From: Lachnospiraceae bacterium
GTDB taxonomy: Bacteria > Bacillota > Clostridia > Lachnospirales > Lachnospiraceae
Reading direction: 5' to 3'
Length of the DNA: 39,305 nucleotides
Assembly: GCA_024698075.1 (NCBI GenBank)
Contig: JAILRP010000002.1
Span: 1 to 39,305 of the forward strand
Shown: positions 1 through 8,848 of the stretch, in pieces
Position numbering within the stretch: the stretch's first letter is position 1
Layout of the letters: every line of letters starts with the position of its first letter
Notes under the pieces: model-generated
Database searches by the model: none
Told to the model about the DNA's origin: nothing
Seen by the model: the letters and a program-made list of their open reading frames with translations, nothing else
Position numbers and translations under genes: made by a program

Positions 1-201
1 ACAACCGATAAGAAGACCAAAGAGAAGACATACCTTGTGCCGGGAACTGACTTTGAAGTGCTCGGCTACAGTGGCAACACCAAGGCCGGGAAGGCATCGG
101 TAACCCTGAAAGGAAAAGGCAGCTGCGGCGGGATCCGGACATTAACATTCAGGATCAGGCCTGCAAAACGGAGCATAATCGACATATTGCTGGGAAGATA
201 A
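1..201 (+). CDS. C-terminal end of a repeat-type surface protein (partial)
   Basis: The reading frame is open from the window edge and ends with TAA at 199-201, giving the last 66 residues of a longer protein. It shows the pattern of small beta-rich repeats common in Lachnospiraceae surface proteins: a V-x-G-x-D-F-x-V segment, an N-T-K-A-G-x-A-x-V-T-L core and then a K-G-K-G-S-C-G-G turn. The related repeats usually read NxNAGTAxVTxKGxGNYxG. No LPxTG motif or membrane anchor follows; the last residues are basic and then hydrophobic. The role is probably structural or adhesive outside the cell, but only this fragment is visible. The repeat-type call is reasonable and the protein's function is unknown. 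Confidence 0.6.
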   Translation, partial: TTDKKTKEKTYLVPGTDFEVLGYSGNTKAGKASVTLKGKGSCGGIRTLTFRIRPAKRSIIDILLGR

Positions 202-242
202 CTAACCCGCTGATCTTACAATTAATGGGAGGAATGAAAGAT

Positions 243-617
243 ATGAAGAAGATTATTATTACTCTTGTTATTGCGATGATCCTGTGTCTTACGGCCTGTA
301 AGAGCTCGCCGGGCAAAATATCCGTTGAGACGCAGAGCTACGTTGAAAACGGCGGCAAGCTCGAAAAGACCGGTTGGAAAAAGGCCGGCAGTGTTGATGT
401 CCTGCCGGGCGAAGTCATCTATACTAACGGCCAGATAAGTGCAACTGTCGGTAATGTCGGTAAAGACAGTATCCAGGTAAAGTTTTCGGGACAGGTTGTG
501 GATCATGAAACCAACAAGCCCGGGGATGTATTTAATGTTAAGAAGAACAGAACTTATACGTTCATTGCCGGCGGCGGAACTACAGGACTTGAGATAAAGC
601 TCAGATATAACAATTGA
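243..617 (+). CDS. Small secreted lipoprotein of unknown function
   Basis: This 124-residue protein has a classic lipoprotein signal: a basic start (MKK), a hydrophobic core and the lipobox L-T-A-C with Cys19. It should therefore be exported and anchored to the outer face of the membrane. The mature part is short and rich in Gly, Lys and Val, with alternating polar and hydrophobic residues that suggest a beta-sandwich. I recognise no family. ATG codons at 225 and 234 are also in frame, but the ribosome-binding site GGGAGGA (228-233) sits nine bases before the ATG at 243, so I chose that start. The gene follows the surface-protein fragment by 41 bases and may be cotranscribed with it. It converges with the gene ending at 633. 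Confidence 0.75.
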   Translation: MKKIIITLVIAMILCLTACKSSPGKISVETQSYVENGGKLEKTGWKKAGSVDVLPGEVIYTNGQISATVGNVGKDSIQVKFSGQVVDHETNKPGDVFNVKKNRTYTFIAGGGTTGLEIKLRYNN

Positions 618-632
618 TCGCAGTATCATATT

Positions 633-2099
633 TCACTGCCTGTAGCAGACCGTGTATTCCTTAAGGTAAACGCAGCCCCATCCGGCAGAGATGAGAGAGT
701 CGATGATATCCTGATGCTCGGCCTGGTTGATGACATATATGCTGTCATCTTCCGTATATTCGTTGACGACCCTGATATTGCCGAATGAGTATTCATCAAG
801 ATCCATGAAATTTCGGCAGTCTTCAGGCGATGCATCACCGAAGAGGGCTATCATGAGGTTCCGTCCTTCAAAGTCATCGCTTATCACCGCTATCTCTTTG
901 CCGGGGATCAGACGGAGGGCTGCCTTAACTGCTTCCCCGACGCTTTTGTCGACAACGATACCCATTTCGTGATCGGTGCTGTTATTTACCTCGGAATTGA
1001 AGTTTTCGAAATAATAGTATGTAAAGATCCTGAAGCATATCAGATAAACGGCGATCTCTATGATAAATGTCCATTTAAGGTTTTTGGAGATATATATCAT
1101 CCCTTCGGCGAGCAGCAGGCTTACCGCAAAGAAAAGTGAACATCCCGTCTGAAGATCCGCGTCTTTTGTCAGAAGGTCTGATATGATAACGGTTAATATG
1201 TATATCCAGAGAATGATCCCGAAGCTGTATTCTTTTCTTTTAACCGAAGAGACTGTATCTGCAACGGATATGACTGCTCCCACGGCCATAAGAGGGATGG
1301 AGAATATGAAAACGGTGCCAAAAGTGGAAGAAACATTAAAAGGATGAAGATCATCCCAAATGACAGCCTTGAAGTTCTTTATGTTCGCAAGGATGTTTCC
1401 GAAACCTAGGTTCATGCTTTCATGCCCGAGCACGAAAAGAACCGGGACAAATATGAGCACGGGAATGATAAGCGCGGCCGCGTCGATCAGGGAAGTCTTC
1501 TTTGACCGTATGAGATAGATGAGGGACGCCGTAAGAAATACCGGAACGATAAAATATGCACTTGAACCCGTAAGGATGATCAGGCCCCATAGTATTCCCG
1601 ACAGTATATAATACAGCCGCTTTGACGAACCCGCTGCCTTCAGCAGAAAATAATACGCTGCCGGGACTATCTCAAGAAACAGATATTCACCGACTCCTGC
1701 GCGCTGCGAGATAAAATATATCGGAAGTGTAATGACAACGACCGCTTCAAGAAATGCATATTTTTTCTTCCCTGTCAGTTCAAGGACGCACATATATGAA
1801 AACGCCGTACCGAACAGTCCGGCAAGGACCGACAGGAGACGGAACAGCTTCAGCGAGAACAGCCCGCCCTTCAGCATCATTGTGGCTGCACCGAGAATGA
1901 CCAAAAGATCATTATGAAAAGGCCCGAATGTCCTGTAATGCGCCAGTGACATGGCTTCATACGCAGCTTCAAGCTCATCGGCATGGATGTAGTAGCAGAT
2001 CTCTCCGAGATACTGGAATCTTGTGTACAGATACAGGATCAGGAGAGGGATCAGGAATATATAATTATATTTTTCAAATATCTCTTCTGCTTTCTTCAT
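633..2099 (-). CDS. GT-C fold membrane glycosyltransferase (ArnT/PMT-like)
   Basis: This 488-residue protein has about ten hydrophobic segments and a soluble C-terminal part of roughly 110 residues. Near the N-terminus, after the first membrane helix, lies H-A-D-E-L-E-A-A-Y-E-A. An acidic D-E pair in the first external loop is the catalytic signature of GT-C transferases of the GT39/ArnT class, which take sugars from polyprenyl-phosphate donors on the outer face of the membrane. It is the last gene of the minus-strand run that begins with the phosphonopyruvate decarboxylase. It starts 25 bases after the ligase gene, with AAAGGAA upstream of its ATG. It probably glycosylates the same surface polymer that the Dlt-like genes modify. 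Donor and acceptor are unknown. The class call is fairly secure, the substrate is not. Confidence 0.7.
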   Translation of the reverse strand: MKKAEEIFEKYNYIFLIPLLILYLYTRFQYLGEICYYIHADELEAAYEAMSLAHYRTFGPFHNDLLVILGAATMMLKGGLFSLKLFRLLSVLAGLFGTAFSYMCVLELTGKKKYAFLEAVVVITLPIYFISQRAGVGEYLFLEIVPAAYYFLLKAAGSSKRLYYILSGILWGLIILTGSSAYFIVPVFLTASLIYLIRSKKTSLIDAAALIIPVLIFVPVLFVLGHESMNLGFGNILANIKNFKAVIWDDLHPFNVSSTFGTVFIFSIPLMAVGAVISVADTVSSVKRKEYSFGIILWIYILTVIISDLLTKDADLQTGCSLFFAVSLLLAEGMIYISKNLKWTFIIEIAVYLICFRIFTYYYFENFNSEVNNSTDHEMGIVVDKSVGEAVKAALRLIPGKEIAVISDDFEGRNLMIALFGDASPEDCRNFMDLDEYSFGNIRVVNEYTEDDSIYVINQAEHQDIIDSLISAGWGCVYLKEYTVCYRQ

Positions 2100-2124
2100 A
2101 ACGGGATATATTCCTTTCAGTGGA

Positions 2125-3660
2125 TCAGTTCAGCATCTCCTGCAGTTTGCTCCGGTCGATCTTCCCGTTCTTGTTTACCGGAAAGTCATCAAGCTGTATT
2201 GTCCTGCCGGGGATCATGAATTCGGGAAGCTTATTTTTCAGCTCAGCGGAAAGAGCCTCTTTTTCGGCATCCCCCGTATAGAACATGATTATCTTCTTCT
2301 TTTTTTCATCGTACAGGCAGCAGGCCCTGCTGACGCCATCTGCAGCCATTGCTGAGATCTCGATATCGGAAAGCTCCACGCGCTGTCCCATATGTTTGAT
2401 CTGAAAATCCTTGCGGGAACAGTAATGAAGCCTGCCCTCTTCGTCATATCTTCCAAGGTCCCCCGTTCTGTATATACGCTCATTGTAGCGGTCATTTAAC
2501 GGGTTTTGGACAAATGCCGCCGCCGTCTTTTCCGGATCTTTATAATACCCGATGGCAAGGCAGGTACCGGAAACACAGATCTCTCCCTCAATTCCCGGGT
2601 CCGTGATCTCCTTATCGTTTTCATCGAGCAGGAAGACTTTTTCGTTCCTGAAAGGGATGCCGATCGGAATGGATTCCTCCATGCCGTATTCTCTGTCAAT
2701 GATATGGTAGCTGCAGTTGCAGGTGATCTCCGTCGGTCCGTAAAGGTTTACGAATGTCGCATCAGGCAGATTCGACATCCATTTATTCAGCTGCTTTACA
2801 GGCATTATCTCACCGCTGAACATGACATAGCGGAGCTTATCAGGCATACGGTAATCGAATCCGTTCATGACAGATACAAAGCACATCGCGGTAACGGCCC
2901 AGATGAGCACCGTTGTATCGCCGTCACAGATATAGTCCATCAGGGCGGTGGGATTCGAAAAATAGCTGCGCGGTATCAATCGTACCGTCGCACCCGTATA
3001 TAAGCCGCTATAAATATCTTTAACGGAAACGTCAAAATCAAAGGGTGCCTGATTGGCGATGATATCATCACAGGTAATATTGAAGGTTTCGGTAAATACT
3101 TTGGTAAAATCAATGACCGAAGCGTGAGATACCGCAACGCCTTTGGGAACCCCCGTGCTACCGCTCGTAAAGTTCACATACAGGGGAGCCCGGTCATAAA
3201 ACCGGGAGCGGAGGCCTTCCTGAACATCTTGGTTTATTGCAAGCTTCGCGAGAAAATCCGGATCGGCCAGATCTTCTGCCATCAGGAATTCCCGGCTGCC
3301 CCCGAGGATATCCGACAGACGCGGGCGATTTTCACGGTCGGTGATGATGACCGACGGATCGACACGTTCGATAATGCTCTTGGCACGTTCGTCAGACTGC
3401 CTGATATCGACAAAACAGTAAAATGCGCCGCACATTGCCCCGCCGAACATCACAGGGAGGGCATTAACACATTTTTCCATATAAAAAAGAACGGATCGGT
3501 CAGATCCTTTCATGTATCCTTTTTCTATAAAATATCCGGCGATCCTGACGGAATCCTCATACAGCCTGCCGAATGTAATCTGCCCGTCCGGATCGGAAAA
3601 AGCGGTTTTGTCAGGGAATCTTTTTGCCGATCTTTCGAGCATCTCGCAAACATTTATCAT
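2125..3660 (-). CDS. DltA-like amino acid:carrier-protein ligase (adenylating enzyme)
   Basis: This 511-residue ANL-family enzyme should adenylate an amino acid and load it on the small carrier protein encoded just upstream. The A3 loop F-T-S-G-S-T-G (164-170), A5 N-L-Y-G-P-T-E, A7 Y-R-T-G-D-L-G and the A10 lysine in N-K-N-G-K-I-D-R are all present. The A4 segment Q-A-P-F-D-F-D-V-S-V-K-D is very like that of D-alanine ligase DltA, and Asp210 would bind the substrate amino group. One difference may matter: DltA proteins have F-C-G-E, where the Cys takes part in D-alanine selection, whereas this protein has F-S-G-E with Ser282. The substrate may therefore not be D-alanine. The stop is six bases from the carrier gene, as in a Dlt-type operon, but the order here is B-D-C-A. 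Confident as an amino-acid-activating ligase, uncertain about the substrate. Confidence 0.85.
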   Translation of the reverse strand: MINVCEMLERSAKRFPDKTAFSDPDGQITFGRLYEDSVRIAGYFIEKGYMKGSDRSVLFYMEKCVNALPVMFGGAMCGAFYCFVDIRQSDERAKSIIERVDPSVIITDRENRPRLSDILGGSREFLMAEDLADPDFLAKLAINQDVQEGLRSRFYDRAPLYVNFTSGSTGVPKGVAVSHASVIDFTKVFTETFNITCDDIIANQAPFDFDVSVKDIYSGLYTGATVRLIPRSYFSNPTALMDYICDGDTTVLIWAVTAMCFVSVMNGFDYRMPDKLRYVMFSGEIMPVKQLNKWMSNLPDATFVNLYGPTEITCNCSYHIIDREYGMEESIPIGIPFRNEKVFLLDENDKEITDPGIEGEICVSGTCLAIGYYKDPEKTAAAFVQNPLNDRYNERIYRTGDLGRYDEEGRLHYCSRKDFQIKHMGQRVELSDIEISAMAADGVSRACCLYDEKKKKIIMFYTGDAEKEALSAELKNKLPEFMIPGRTIQLDDFPVNKNGKIDRSKLQEMLN

Positions 3661-3666
3661 TTTCCG

Positions 3667-3894
3667 TCAGTCCTCGCGAAGCCTTTCGATCATTGAATAC
3701 ATTGCTTTAACGGAATTGAAGTTTTTCGGTATGATCGAAGTGGCCGGAATCTCAATATCAAAAGTTTCATTTATCGAAGAGATTATCTGAAGGATGTCAA
3801 ATGATGCAAGGATACCGTCATCTATGAGAGTCTCACAGTTCTCAAAATCAACATCATCCCTTACATCCTTAAGCAGTTCCAATAATTCGTTCAT
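3667..3894 (-). CDS. DltC-like acyl/aminoacyl carrier protein
   Basis: A 75-residue acidic four-helix carrier protein. Ser31 in D-G-I-L-A-S-F-D-I-L is the expected attachment point for 4'-phosphopantetheine. It should carry the amino acid activated by the ligase encoded six bases downstream and present it to the MBOAT protein at the membrane. The residue before the serine is Ala, whereas most carrier proteins have Asp (D-S-L/M). This conservative oddity may reflect a special partner set. The length matches DltC (about 78 residues) and general ACPs. Because the other Dlt-like parts surround it, a dedicated role is much more likely than fatty acid synthesis. Confidence 0.85.
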   Translation of the reverse strand: MNELLELLKDVRDDVDFENCETLIDDGILASFDILQIISSINETFDIEIPATSIIPKNFNSVKAMYSMIERLRED

Positions 3895-3924
3895 GCAATG
3901 CCTCCGTTCGTAGAAGTAATGCGG

Positions 3925-4971
3925 TCATAGCGTGCTGATCACTTCGGTCAGATACTCGGTCGCTTCTTTCACGTGTTCATCATCAACATGCTCCCAGTCA
4001 TAAAAATAGTCATCGGGAAGTATCTGATGAAGTTGACCGTCATCTTCTGTATTATAATACATAACCCCTCTTTTTGATACAAAATCGTCAAGAAAAGTGC
4101 TTATCAGAGCGGTATCCTCGTAAAAGCCGTCGTAGCGGCTGTAATAATCCGAACGGTGCGGAGTGATGATGACCGTAAGCGATATGTCATTATCACGGCA
4201 GAATGAAGAGATCTTTGCAAGCTCCGTAAGCTTATCGGCAGAGATCATTCCGGGCGGTGCCTCAAGATCATCTGAGGCGTCGGTGTCGGCCTGCAGAAGA
4301 TCTATATCATCATCCGTAAGATATCCCGGGGCAGTTTCGTACTTTACGGAATTAAGATCGTAAGCTATGCCGCTCCCGAGGCGGTCGTGGTTAATAAGCC
4401 GCAGGACTCTTTTCCTGAATACTTTTTTTATGTCGGACAGTCCGAGATTGTTTTCGCCTTCCCAAGGAACCCAGGTTATGACGGACCTCTCCGTGTTGAT
4501 GTTGCTGTAAGAAAACGATTCGTCGATATTGCGTTTTATCGAGTAATAGAGCCGCATGTGAAACGGGCTTGAAGAGTCGACCACCCTGTCATAAAGATGC
4601 TCGATCCCCGCATCGTCTTCCGAATTGACCGTATCTAAAGTGATGAGCATGACCGCCGACTTTATCCGGTGGTGGGATGCGGCCATCTTTATGTTCTTAA
4701 GAGAAACCGACAGGCCCTGGGAAGGAGTGCACATATTGAATGCGTGCGACCCGGTAAGGGAAGAATAAAGGTCGGCATCCATCATCTCGCCTGCAGAGTT
4801 GCCGACAAATACCGTATCAATGTCCGGCCGCTCCGAATAAGATGTCAGCATGGTTTCCGTCGCGTTTTCGTCAAGCTCAAAAGAAAAACTGAATATGGTG
4901 ATAAAGACGAAAGTGAGCGCGATAAAGAGAAACGCTTTGATTGTCCTGCGTATGTTCTTAGAAAGCTGCAT
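3925..4971 (-). CDS. DltD-like SGNH-fold membrane-anchored protein
   Basis: This 348-residue protein has one N-terminal membrane helix (about residues 12-30) and an extracellular domain. The domain has an SGNH-type serine motif, V-F-V-G-N-S-A-G, with Ser59, and near the C-terminus D-W-E-H (Asp325, His328), the usual D-x-x-H of this fold. DltD and AlgX/AlgJ-like partners of MBOAT proteins use this fold to pass acyl groups to polymers outside the cell. The ATG at 4971 follows GGGGA with eight bases between, and the gene overlaps the end of the MBOAT gene by 14 bases. In-frame upstream starts lie deeper inside the MBOAT gene and lack a site. The partner role is inferred from the neighbours; the sequence is only loosely DltD-like. 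Confidence 0.7.
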   Translation of the reverse strand: MQLSKNIRRTIKAFLFIALTFVFITIFSFSFELDENATETMLTSYSERPDIDTVFVGNSAGEMMDADLYSSLTGSHAFNMCTPSQGLSVSLKNIKMAASHHRIKSAVMLITLDTVNSEDDAGIEHLYDRVVDSSSPFHMRLYYSIKRNIDESFSYSNINTERSVITWVPWEGENNLGLSDIKKVFRKRVLRLINHDRLGSGIAYDLNSVKYETAPGYLTDDDIDLLQADTDASDDLEAPPGMISADKLTELAKISSFCRDNDISLTVIITPHRSDYYSRYDGFYEDTALISTFLDDFVSKRGVMYYNTEDDGQLHQILPDDYFYDWEHVDDEHVKEATEYLTEVISTL

Positions 4972-6514
4972 ACATAAATCCCCTGATCCCGGATGATACC
5001 GCGAACGAATATAACAGAAGCCCGAAGAGGGCAAAATATACGATCCACCTTAAATAAAACCTCTTTACGGTAAGAGGCTCAAGAACCGACCCTCCGCGTT
5101 CTTTAATGACGCTGTTTATGACAAGGAGAACAAGGCTCAGGGCGGCGGCAGAAAATGCCTGAACGCTGACGGTGCCGCCGGTGAAAAGCTCTCCTATCAT
5201 CGTTATGCCCTTCGGCAGGTCAAAATGCAGGAATGTATTAATGAAGCAGGCGGCGCCGGTACGGACTCTTCCTATGACGTCAAAGTATCCCGCAAAGACA
5301 ACTATAAGGAATGTGCGTACTATCCTGAAGATGTGCATTCCCTTTCCGTCCTCCCGGATATGAAGGAAGGCGTTGATGCGGGAAGCTAAAGGAGACAGGG
5401 CGTCACTAATGGCGATAATGAGGCCGTTATAAAGGCCCCAGATGATGTAATGCTTCTGTGGCCCATGCCACAGGCCTACCAGGACAAAGACTATCAGGTT
5501 GCTGATGCCACCGGTAAGCGCCCTGCCGGCATGCGCACCGAACTTTTTGCTGACGGCTTTGGTCATTTTGGAAACGGGCTTTGTTGTGACGAACGGATAG
5601 AACACATAATCCCTCATAAAGCTTCCGAGAGATATATGCCATCTTCTCCAGAATGCCGCAAGCGAGTCGGAAAAATAAGGCTGCTTAAAGTTTTCATTCA
5701 TCCTGACCCCAAACAGAAGTGAGATCCCCATCGACATATCTATGCCTCCGGAAAAATCAGCATACTGCTCGATCGCAAAAAGCAGGGCTCCGAAGAAGAC
5801 ATATGCTCCCGGTTTGTCCTGCGAATTATTGTTAAGGCACATATTTACCGCCGGGGCGAGAAGATCCGCAAGGGCATATTTTTTTACGGCGCCGAACAGA
5901 AACATGTAGAAGGCGTATCTGAATTCGGGGGCATGAAGCCTGAACGGTTCATACAGATCTTTTTCGACCAGGTCATAGCGGTTGATCGGACCCTGTATCA
6001 GCTGCGGGAACCAGCACAGATACAGAAGGAGTTTTCCGAAGTTTGCCTGAGGTTCATATTTTTCACCGTAAACGTCTATTATGTATGAAACGGCCATAAG
6101 AGAATAAAACGATATCCCGAGCGGAAGGGCTATCGGGTGGCTTGCGACGGGAAGAAAGTATTTTACCAGGACAAGAAGAGCGATGTTAAATATGACTATA
6201 GCGGCAGCATATGCTCTCTGAGTACGGCGGCACTTCTGCTTGGCCGCTTTTTTCTCTTCCGGGGAAAGGCCTGCGCTCTTCCTGTATATCCTGCCGTTTG
6301 CTCCGACCTGATGGATGAGAAGGGCACCGCTCCAGACGGTCAGGGCTGATGCAATGAGAAATATGATCTTGATGCCGGAAAGATAAGTAAAGAAACTAAG
6401 ACCTGCAAGGAGACGAACCACCCACTGATACCGGGGGAACATCTCGCCTGCAAGATGGTGGATGATCAAGAAAATGATAACAAAGCCAAAAAAGGCTGCG
6501 GAGAAAAATGCCAT
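4958..6514 (-). CDS. MBOAT-family O-acyltransferase (DltB-like)
   Basis: This 518-residue polytopic membrane protein belongs to the MBOAT family. Visible signatures are P-Q-L-I-Q-G-P-I in the middle, R-R-W-H-I-S-L-G-S-F-M-R-D-Y-V-F-Y-P, and the catalytic histidine region G-L-W-H-G. DltB and alginate O-acetylases share these. The protein should take an acyl or aminoacyl group from the carrier protein on the inside and move it to a polymer acceptor, working with the SGNH protein whose gene overlaps its end. It starts one base after the stop of the fold-III decarboxylase gene, which suggests translational coupling. The full-length fold and intact motifs give high confidence in the family; the group transferred is unknown. 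Confidence 0.88.
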   Translation of the reverse strand: MAFFSAAFFGFVIIFLIIHHLAGEMFPRYQWVVRLLAGLSFFTYLSGIKIIFLIASALTVWSGALLIHQVGANGRIYRKSAGLSPEEKKAAKQKCRRTQRAYAAAIVIFNIALLVLVKYFLPVASHPIALPLGISFYSLMAVSYIIDVYGEKYEPQANFGKLLLYLCWFPQLIQGPINRYDLVEKDLYEPFRLHAPEFRYAFYMFLFGAVKKYALADLLAPAVNMCLNNNSQDKPGAYVFFGALLFAIEQYADFSGGIDMSMGISLLFGVRMNENFKQPYFSDSLAAFWRRWHISLGSFMRDYVFYPFVTTKPVSKMTKAVSKKFGAHAGRALTGGISNLIVFVLVGLWHGPQKHYIIWGLYNGLIIAISDALSPLASRINAFLHIREDGKGMHIFRIVRTFLIVVFAGYFDVIGRVRTGAACFINTFLHFDLPKGITMIGELFTGGTVSVQAFSAAALSLVLLVINSVIKERGGSVLEPLTVKRFYLRWIVYFALFGLLLYSFAVSSGIRGFMYAAF

Positions 6515-6515
6515 G

Positions 6516-7688
6516 TCAACTGTCCTGAATATTGATCTTCCATGACTGCACGCTGCCGCGGAGAAGTCTTAAGCTGCCGCCTCTGTGCGCAATGACACAA
6601 GGCATGTCCCTGCTTAAGAACAGTGCCGGAGCTTCGGTCACGGAATAAGCACCGATATTGGAAAATACCAGGATATCTCCGAATGCGGGACCACTTAACG
6701 AAAGCTCACGTACCAGCACATCATTTGCGGTGCACAGCGCCCCGCATATCGTGTAGATCCCGTCTTCGCTGCCCGAGGGTTCATCGCCTAAATGAAGATG
6801 CATTATGACCGGGACCTTCATTCCCATCATCTGTCCCAGATAATTAACGTGATTGATCCCTCCGTCGGTTATTATCCAGTTTGTGCCAAAGGAACGTTTG
6901 ATATCACATATCGAAGTGATATAGTATCCGCAGCTGCTCGCAAGGAACCGGCCCATCTCAACGGAAAGTGTACATTTTCCGGCGGCCCCTGCAAGGTCGG
7001 GCGCCAGTTCTTTCAGCAAATGCAGCGTATCGCTTCCGTCTTCATCCTCAAAATACGGGAACGGCAGTCCCGGACCGTATTCAAGCATGTTTAAGTTCCT
7101 GCCGTATTTCCCGTTAAGGTCAGATATCATATCGGTGAGCGCTGTAAGCTCTTCCCGCTGCTTTTTTATCTGCCGCCTTCCCGTTCCGGCAAAATAATGA
7201 AGCCCGGTTATATTGACACCGGGGCAGGGTTTTTCAAGGATCTTTTCGATGTCCTCCAATGACATGCCGAACTGGTTTTTCGAACTGAAACGAAGTATGA
7301 CATCAGGCGTCTTCCCGAGCGAGGCGGCCTCACTGCATATCATGTCAAAATGCCTTTCGGATTCAGCCGTGATAAGGCCTACGCCATATGCAAGAGCATC
7401 TCTTATGTCAGAGGGTCTTTTCATGACTCCCGAATAGATGATCTTTTCCGGCGCAACACCCAGCGTCCGGCATATTTCAAGCTCTCCCGGGCTGCAGACT
7501 TCAAAATGGCCTACGACCCCGGAAAGGGCCGGGATCAGAAAGGGGTTAGCCTTTATGGAATAACAGAAGGATGCAGTGCCCAGAAGTTCTTTTATGGCAA
7601 GAGCGCGCGATAACAGTTCGTCTTCATCGAACACGAATGCAGGCGTACCATATTCTTTTGCGATATGTATAAAATCAGTATTGTTCAT
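6516..7688 (-). CDS. Fold-type III PLP decarboxylase (LysA/BtrK-like)
   Basis: This 390-residue enzyme has the alanine-racemase-like barrel of the ODC/DAP decarboxylase family. The PLP lysine is Lys46 in C-Y-S-I-K-A-N-P. His164 in H-Y-F-A-G-T, the phosphate-binding E-Y-G-P-G-L stretch near 203, Glu244 (E-M-G-R-F-L) and Tyr348 (G-A-Y) are also in place. In DAP decarboxylase the motif C-E-S-x-D contributes to the second subunit's active site; here it reads C-T-A-N-D (Cys319-Asp323), so Cys and Asp are kept but Glu is lost. The gene is coupled to the phosphonopyruvate decarboxylase gene by an ATGA overlap and is followed by Dlt-like genes. Lysine synthesis is therefore unlikely. An attractive alternative is decarboxylation of an amino acid on the carrier protein, as BtrK does in butirosin synthesis. 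That is inference. Confidence 0.75.
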   Translation of the reverse strand: MNNTDFIHIAKEYGTPAFVFDEDELLSRALAIKELLGTASFCYSIKANPFLIPALSGVVGHFEVCSPGELEICRTLGVAPEKIIYSGVMKRPSDIRDALAYGVGLITAESERHFDMICSEAASLGKTPDVILRFSSKNQFGMSLEDIEKILEKPCPGVNITGLHYFAGTGRRQIKKQREELTALTDMISDLNGKYGRNLNMLEYGPGLPFPYFEDEDGSDTLHLLKELAPDLAGAAGKCTLSVEMGRFLASSCGYYITSICDIKRSFGTNWIITDGGINHVNYLGQMMGMKVPVIMHLHLGDEPSGSEDGIYTICGALCTANDVLVRELSLSGPAFGDILVFSNIGAYSVTEAPALFLSRDMPCVIAHRGGSLRLLRGSVQSWKINIQDS

Positions 7689-8806
7689 AATCCTTTAAGA
7701 TGCGCCATAAATCCGAGCTTGTTGTCGAGCGCGGAGCTGGTCGGGCGGCCGAGGTCATCGCGGGCGCCGATCTGACATCTGACTTCTATGAGTGACAGTT
7801 CATTTTTGTTTTTTGCTGCCGCGAGTTCTCTGTCGAGCGAGGCAAGATCGGATACGGAGCATGCATTCCTGTAGCCGCAGGCTCTTGCTATGCCGACGAT
7901 ATCAAGCGCCCCGGCAACGGTAGGCATTCCGCCGACAGTTTCATGTGCACCGTTGTTTATGACGATATGGACGAGATTCGACGGGCAGTTGGCTCCGATA
8001 ACGGCCATCGAACCCATATGCATCAGGACCGCTCCGTCACCGTCTATGCACCAGACTTTTACATCCGGCCGGTTCAGCGCCACTCCGAGAGCGATCGAGG
8101 AGCAGTGCCCCATTGATCCTACCGTGAGAAAATCAGTGCCATGACCTTGTCCGGAACCGGTACGGGTTTCGAAGAGCTCACGGCTGATCTTTCCCGTAGT
8201 TGATATGACGGGATCATCTCCCGTTACAGCCGCGATATGCCGGATGACTTCTTCCCTGTTCAGGGAATAGGAGTTCGTGTAATCAACGCTTCCGTCATAC
8301 TGCAGGGCGCCCTTTCCTATAATGAAAGCGGCCTGCTTCCCTTCCGCAAGTATCTTTGAGAAGGAATCCATTGCAGCAGCTGCTTCATCGTCACCGGTCT
8401 CTTTTTCTATCACGAAGGTAGCGACATCCATGTCCTTCATGAGTGTTTCGGTGACGATGCCCTGATATATATGTTGGGGCTCGTCGTGGATCCCGGGCTG
8501 TCCGCGCCAGCCGATTATGAAGATCACGGGGATCGCATAGACCTTATCGTTAACAAGGGAAGCCAAAGGATTGATGATATTTCCCTCGCCGCTGTTCTGC
8601 ATATAGACCACGGGGACTTTCGATGTCGCAAGATGGTAGCCGGCCGCTATCGCCAGGCTGTTCCCTTCGTTTGCGGCGATAATGTGATGGCACCTGTCTA
8701 TGCCGTACTTTGACATCAGAAAATTGCACAGGGCCTTCAGCTGGCTATCGGGAACCCCTGTGTAAAAATCGGAACCTATTATCTCAAACAGTTTTTCTGC
8801 TCTCAT
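7685..8806 (-). CDS. aepY: Phosphonopyruvate decarboxylase
   Basis: This 373-residue thiamine-diphosphate enzyme should convert phosphonopyruvate to phosphonoacetaldehyde, the irreversible step that pulls the PEP mutase reaction forward. It opens with D-F-Y-T-G-V-P-D-S-Q-L-K, typical of this family. The C-terminal half has the ThDP motif, starting at G-D-G-A and ending in N-N (I-V-I-N-N-G-A-H-E-T-V-G). The length matches known AepY/Ppd proteins. It is the first gene of the minus-strand run reaching down to 633, with GGAGAAG just before the ATG. Its partners AepX and AepZ lie in a separate minus-strand run at 13528-15974, beyond a plus-strand gene. The call is strong because all three pathway enzymes occur in the window. 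Confidence 0.92.
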   Translation of the reverse strand: MRAEKLFEIIGSDFYTGVPDSQLKALCNFLMSKYGIDRCHHIIAANEGNSLAIAAGYHLATSKVPVVYMQNSGEGNIINPLASLVNDKVYAIPVIFIIGWRGQPGIHDEPQHIYQGIVTETLMKDMDVATFVIEKETGDDEAAAAMDSFSKILAEGKQAAFIIGKGALQYDGSVDYTNSYSLNREEVIRHIAAVTGDDPVISTTGKISRELFETRTGSGQGHGTDFLTVGSMGHCSSIALGVALNRPDVKVWCIDGDGAVLMHMGSMAVIGANCPSNLVHIVINNGAHETVGGMPTVAGALDIVGIARACGYRNACSVSDLASLDRELAAAKNKNELSLIEVRCQIGARDDLGRPTSSALDNKLGFMAHLKGL

Positions 8807-8848
8807 CTTCTTCTCCGGATAGCGAATACCACTATGAATTCCGTATAG

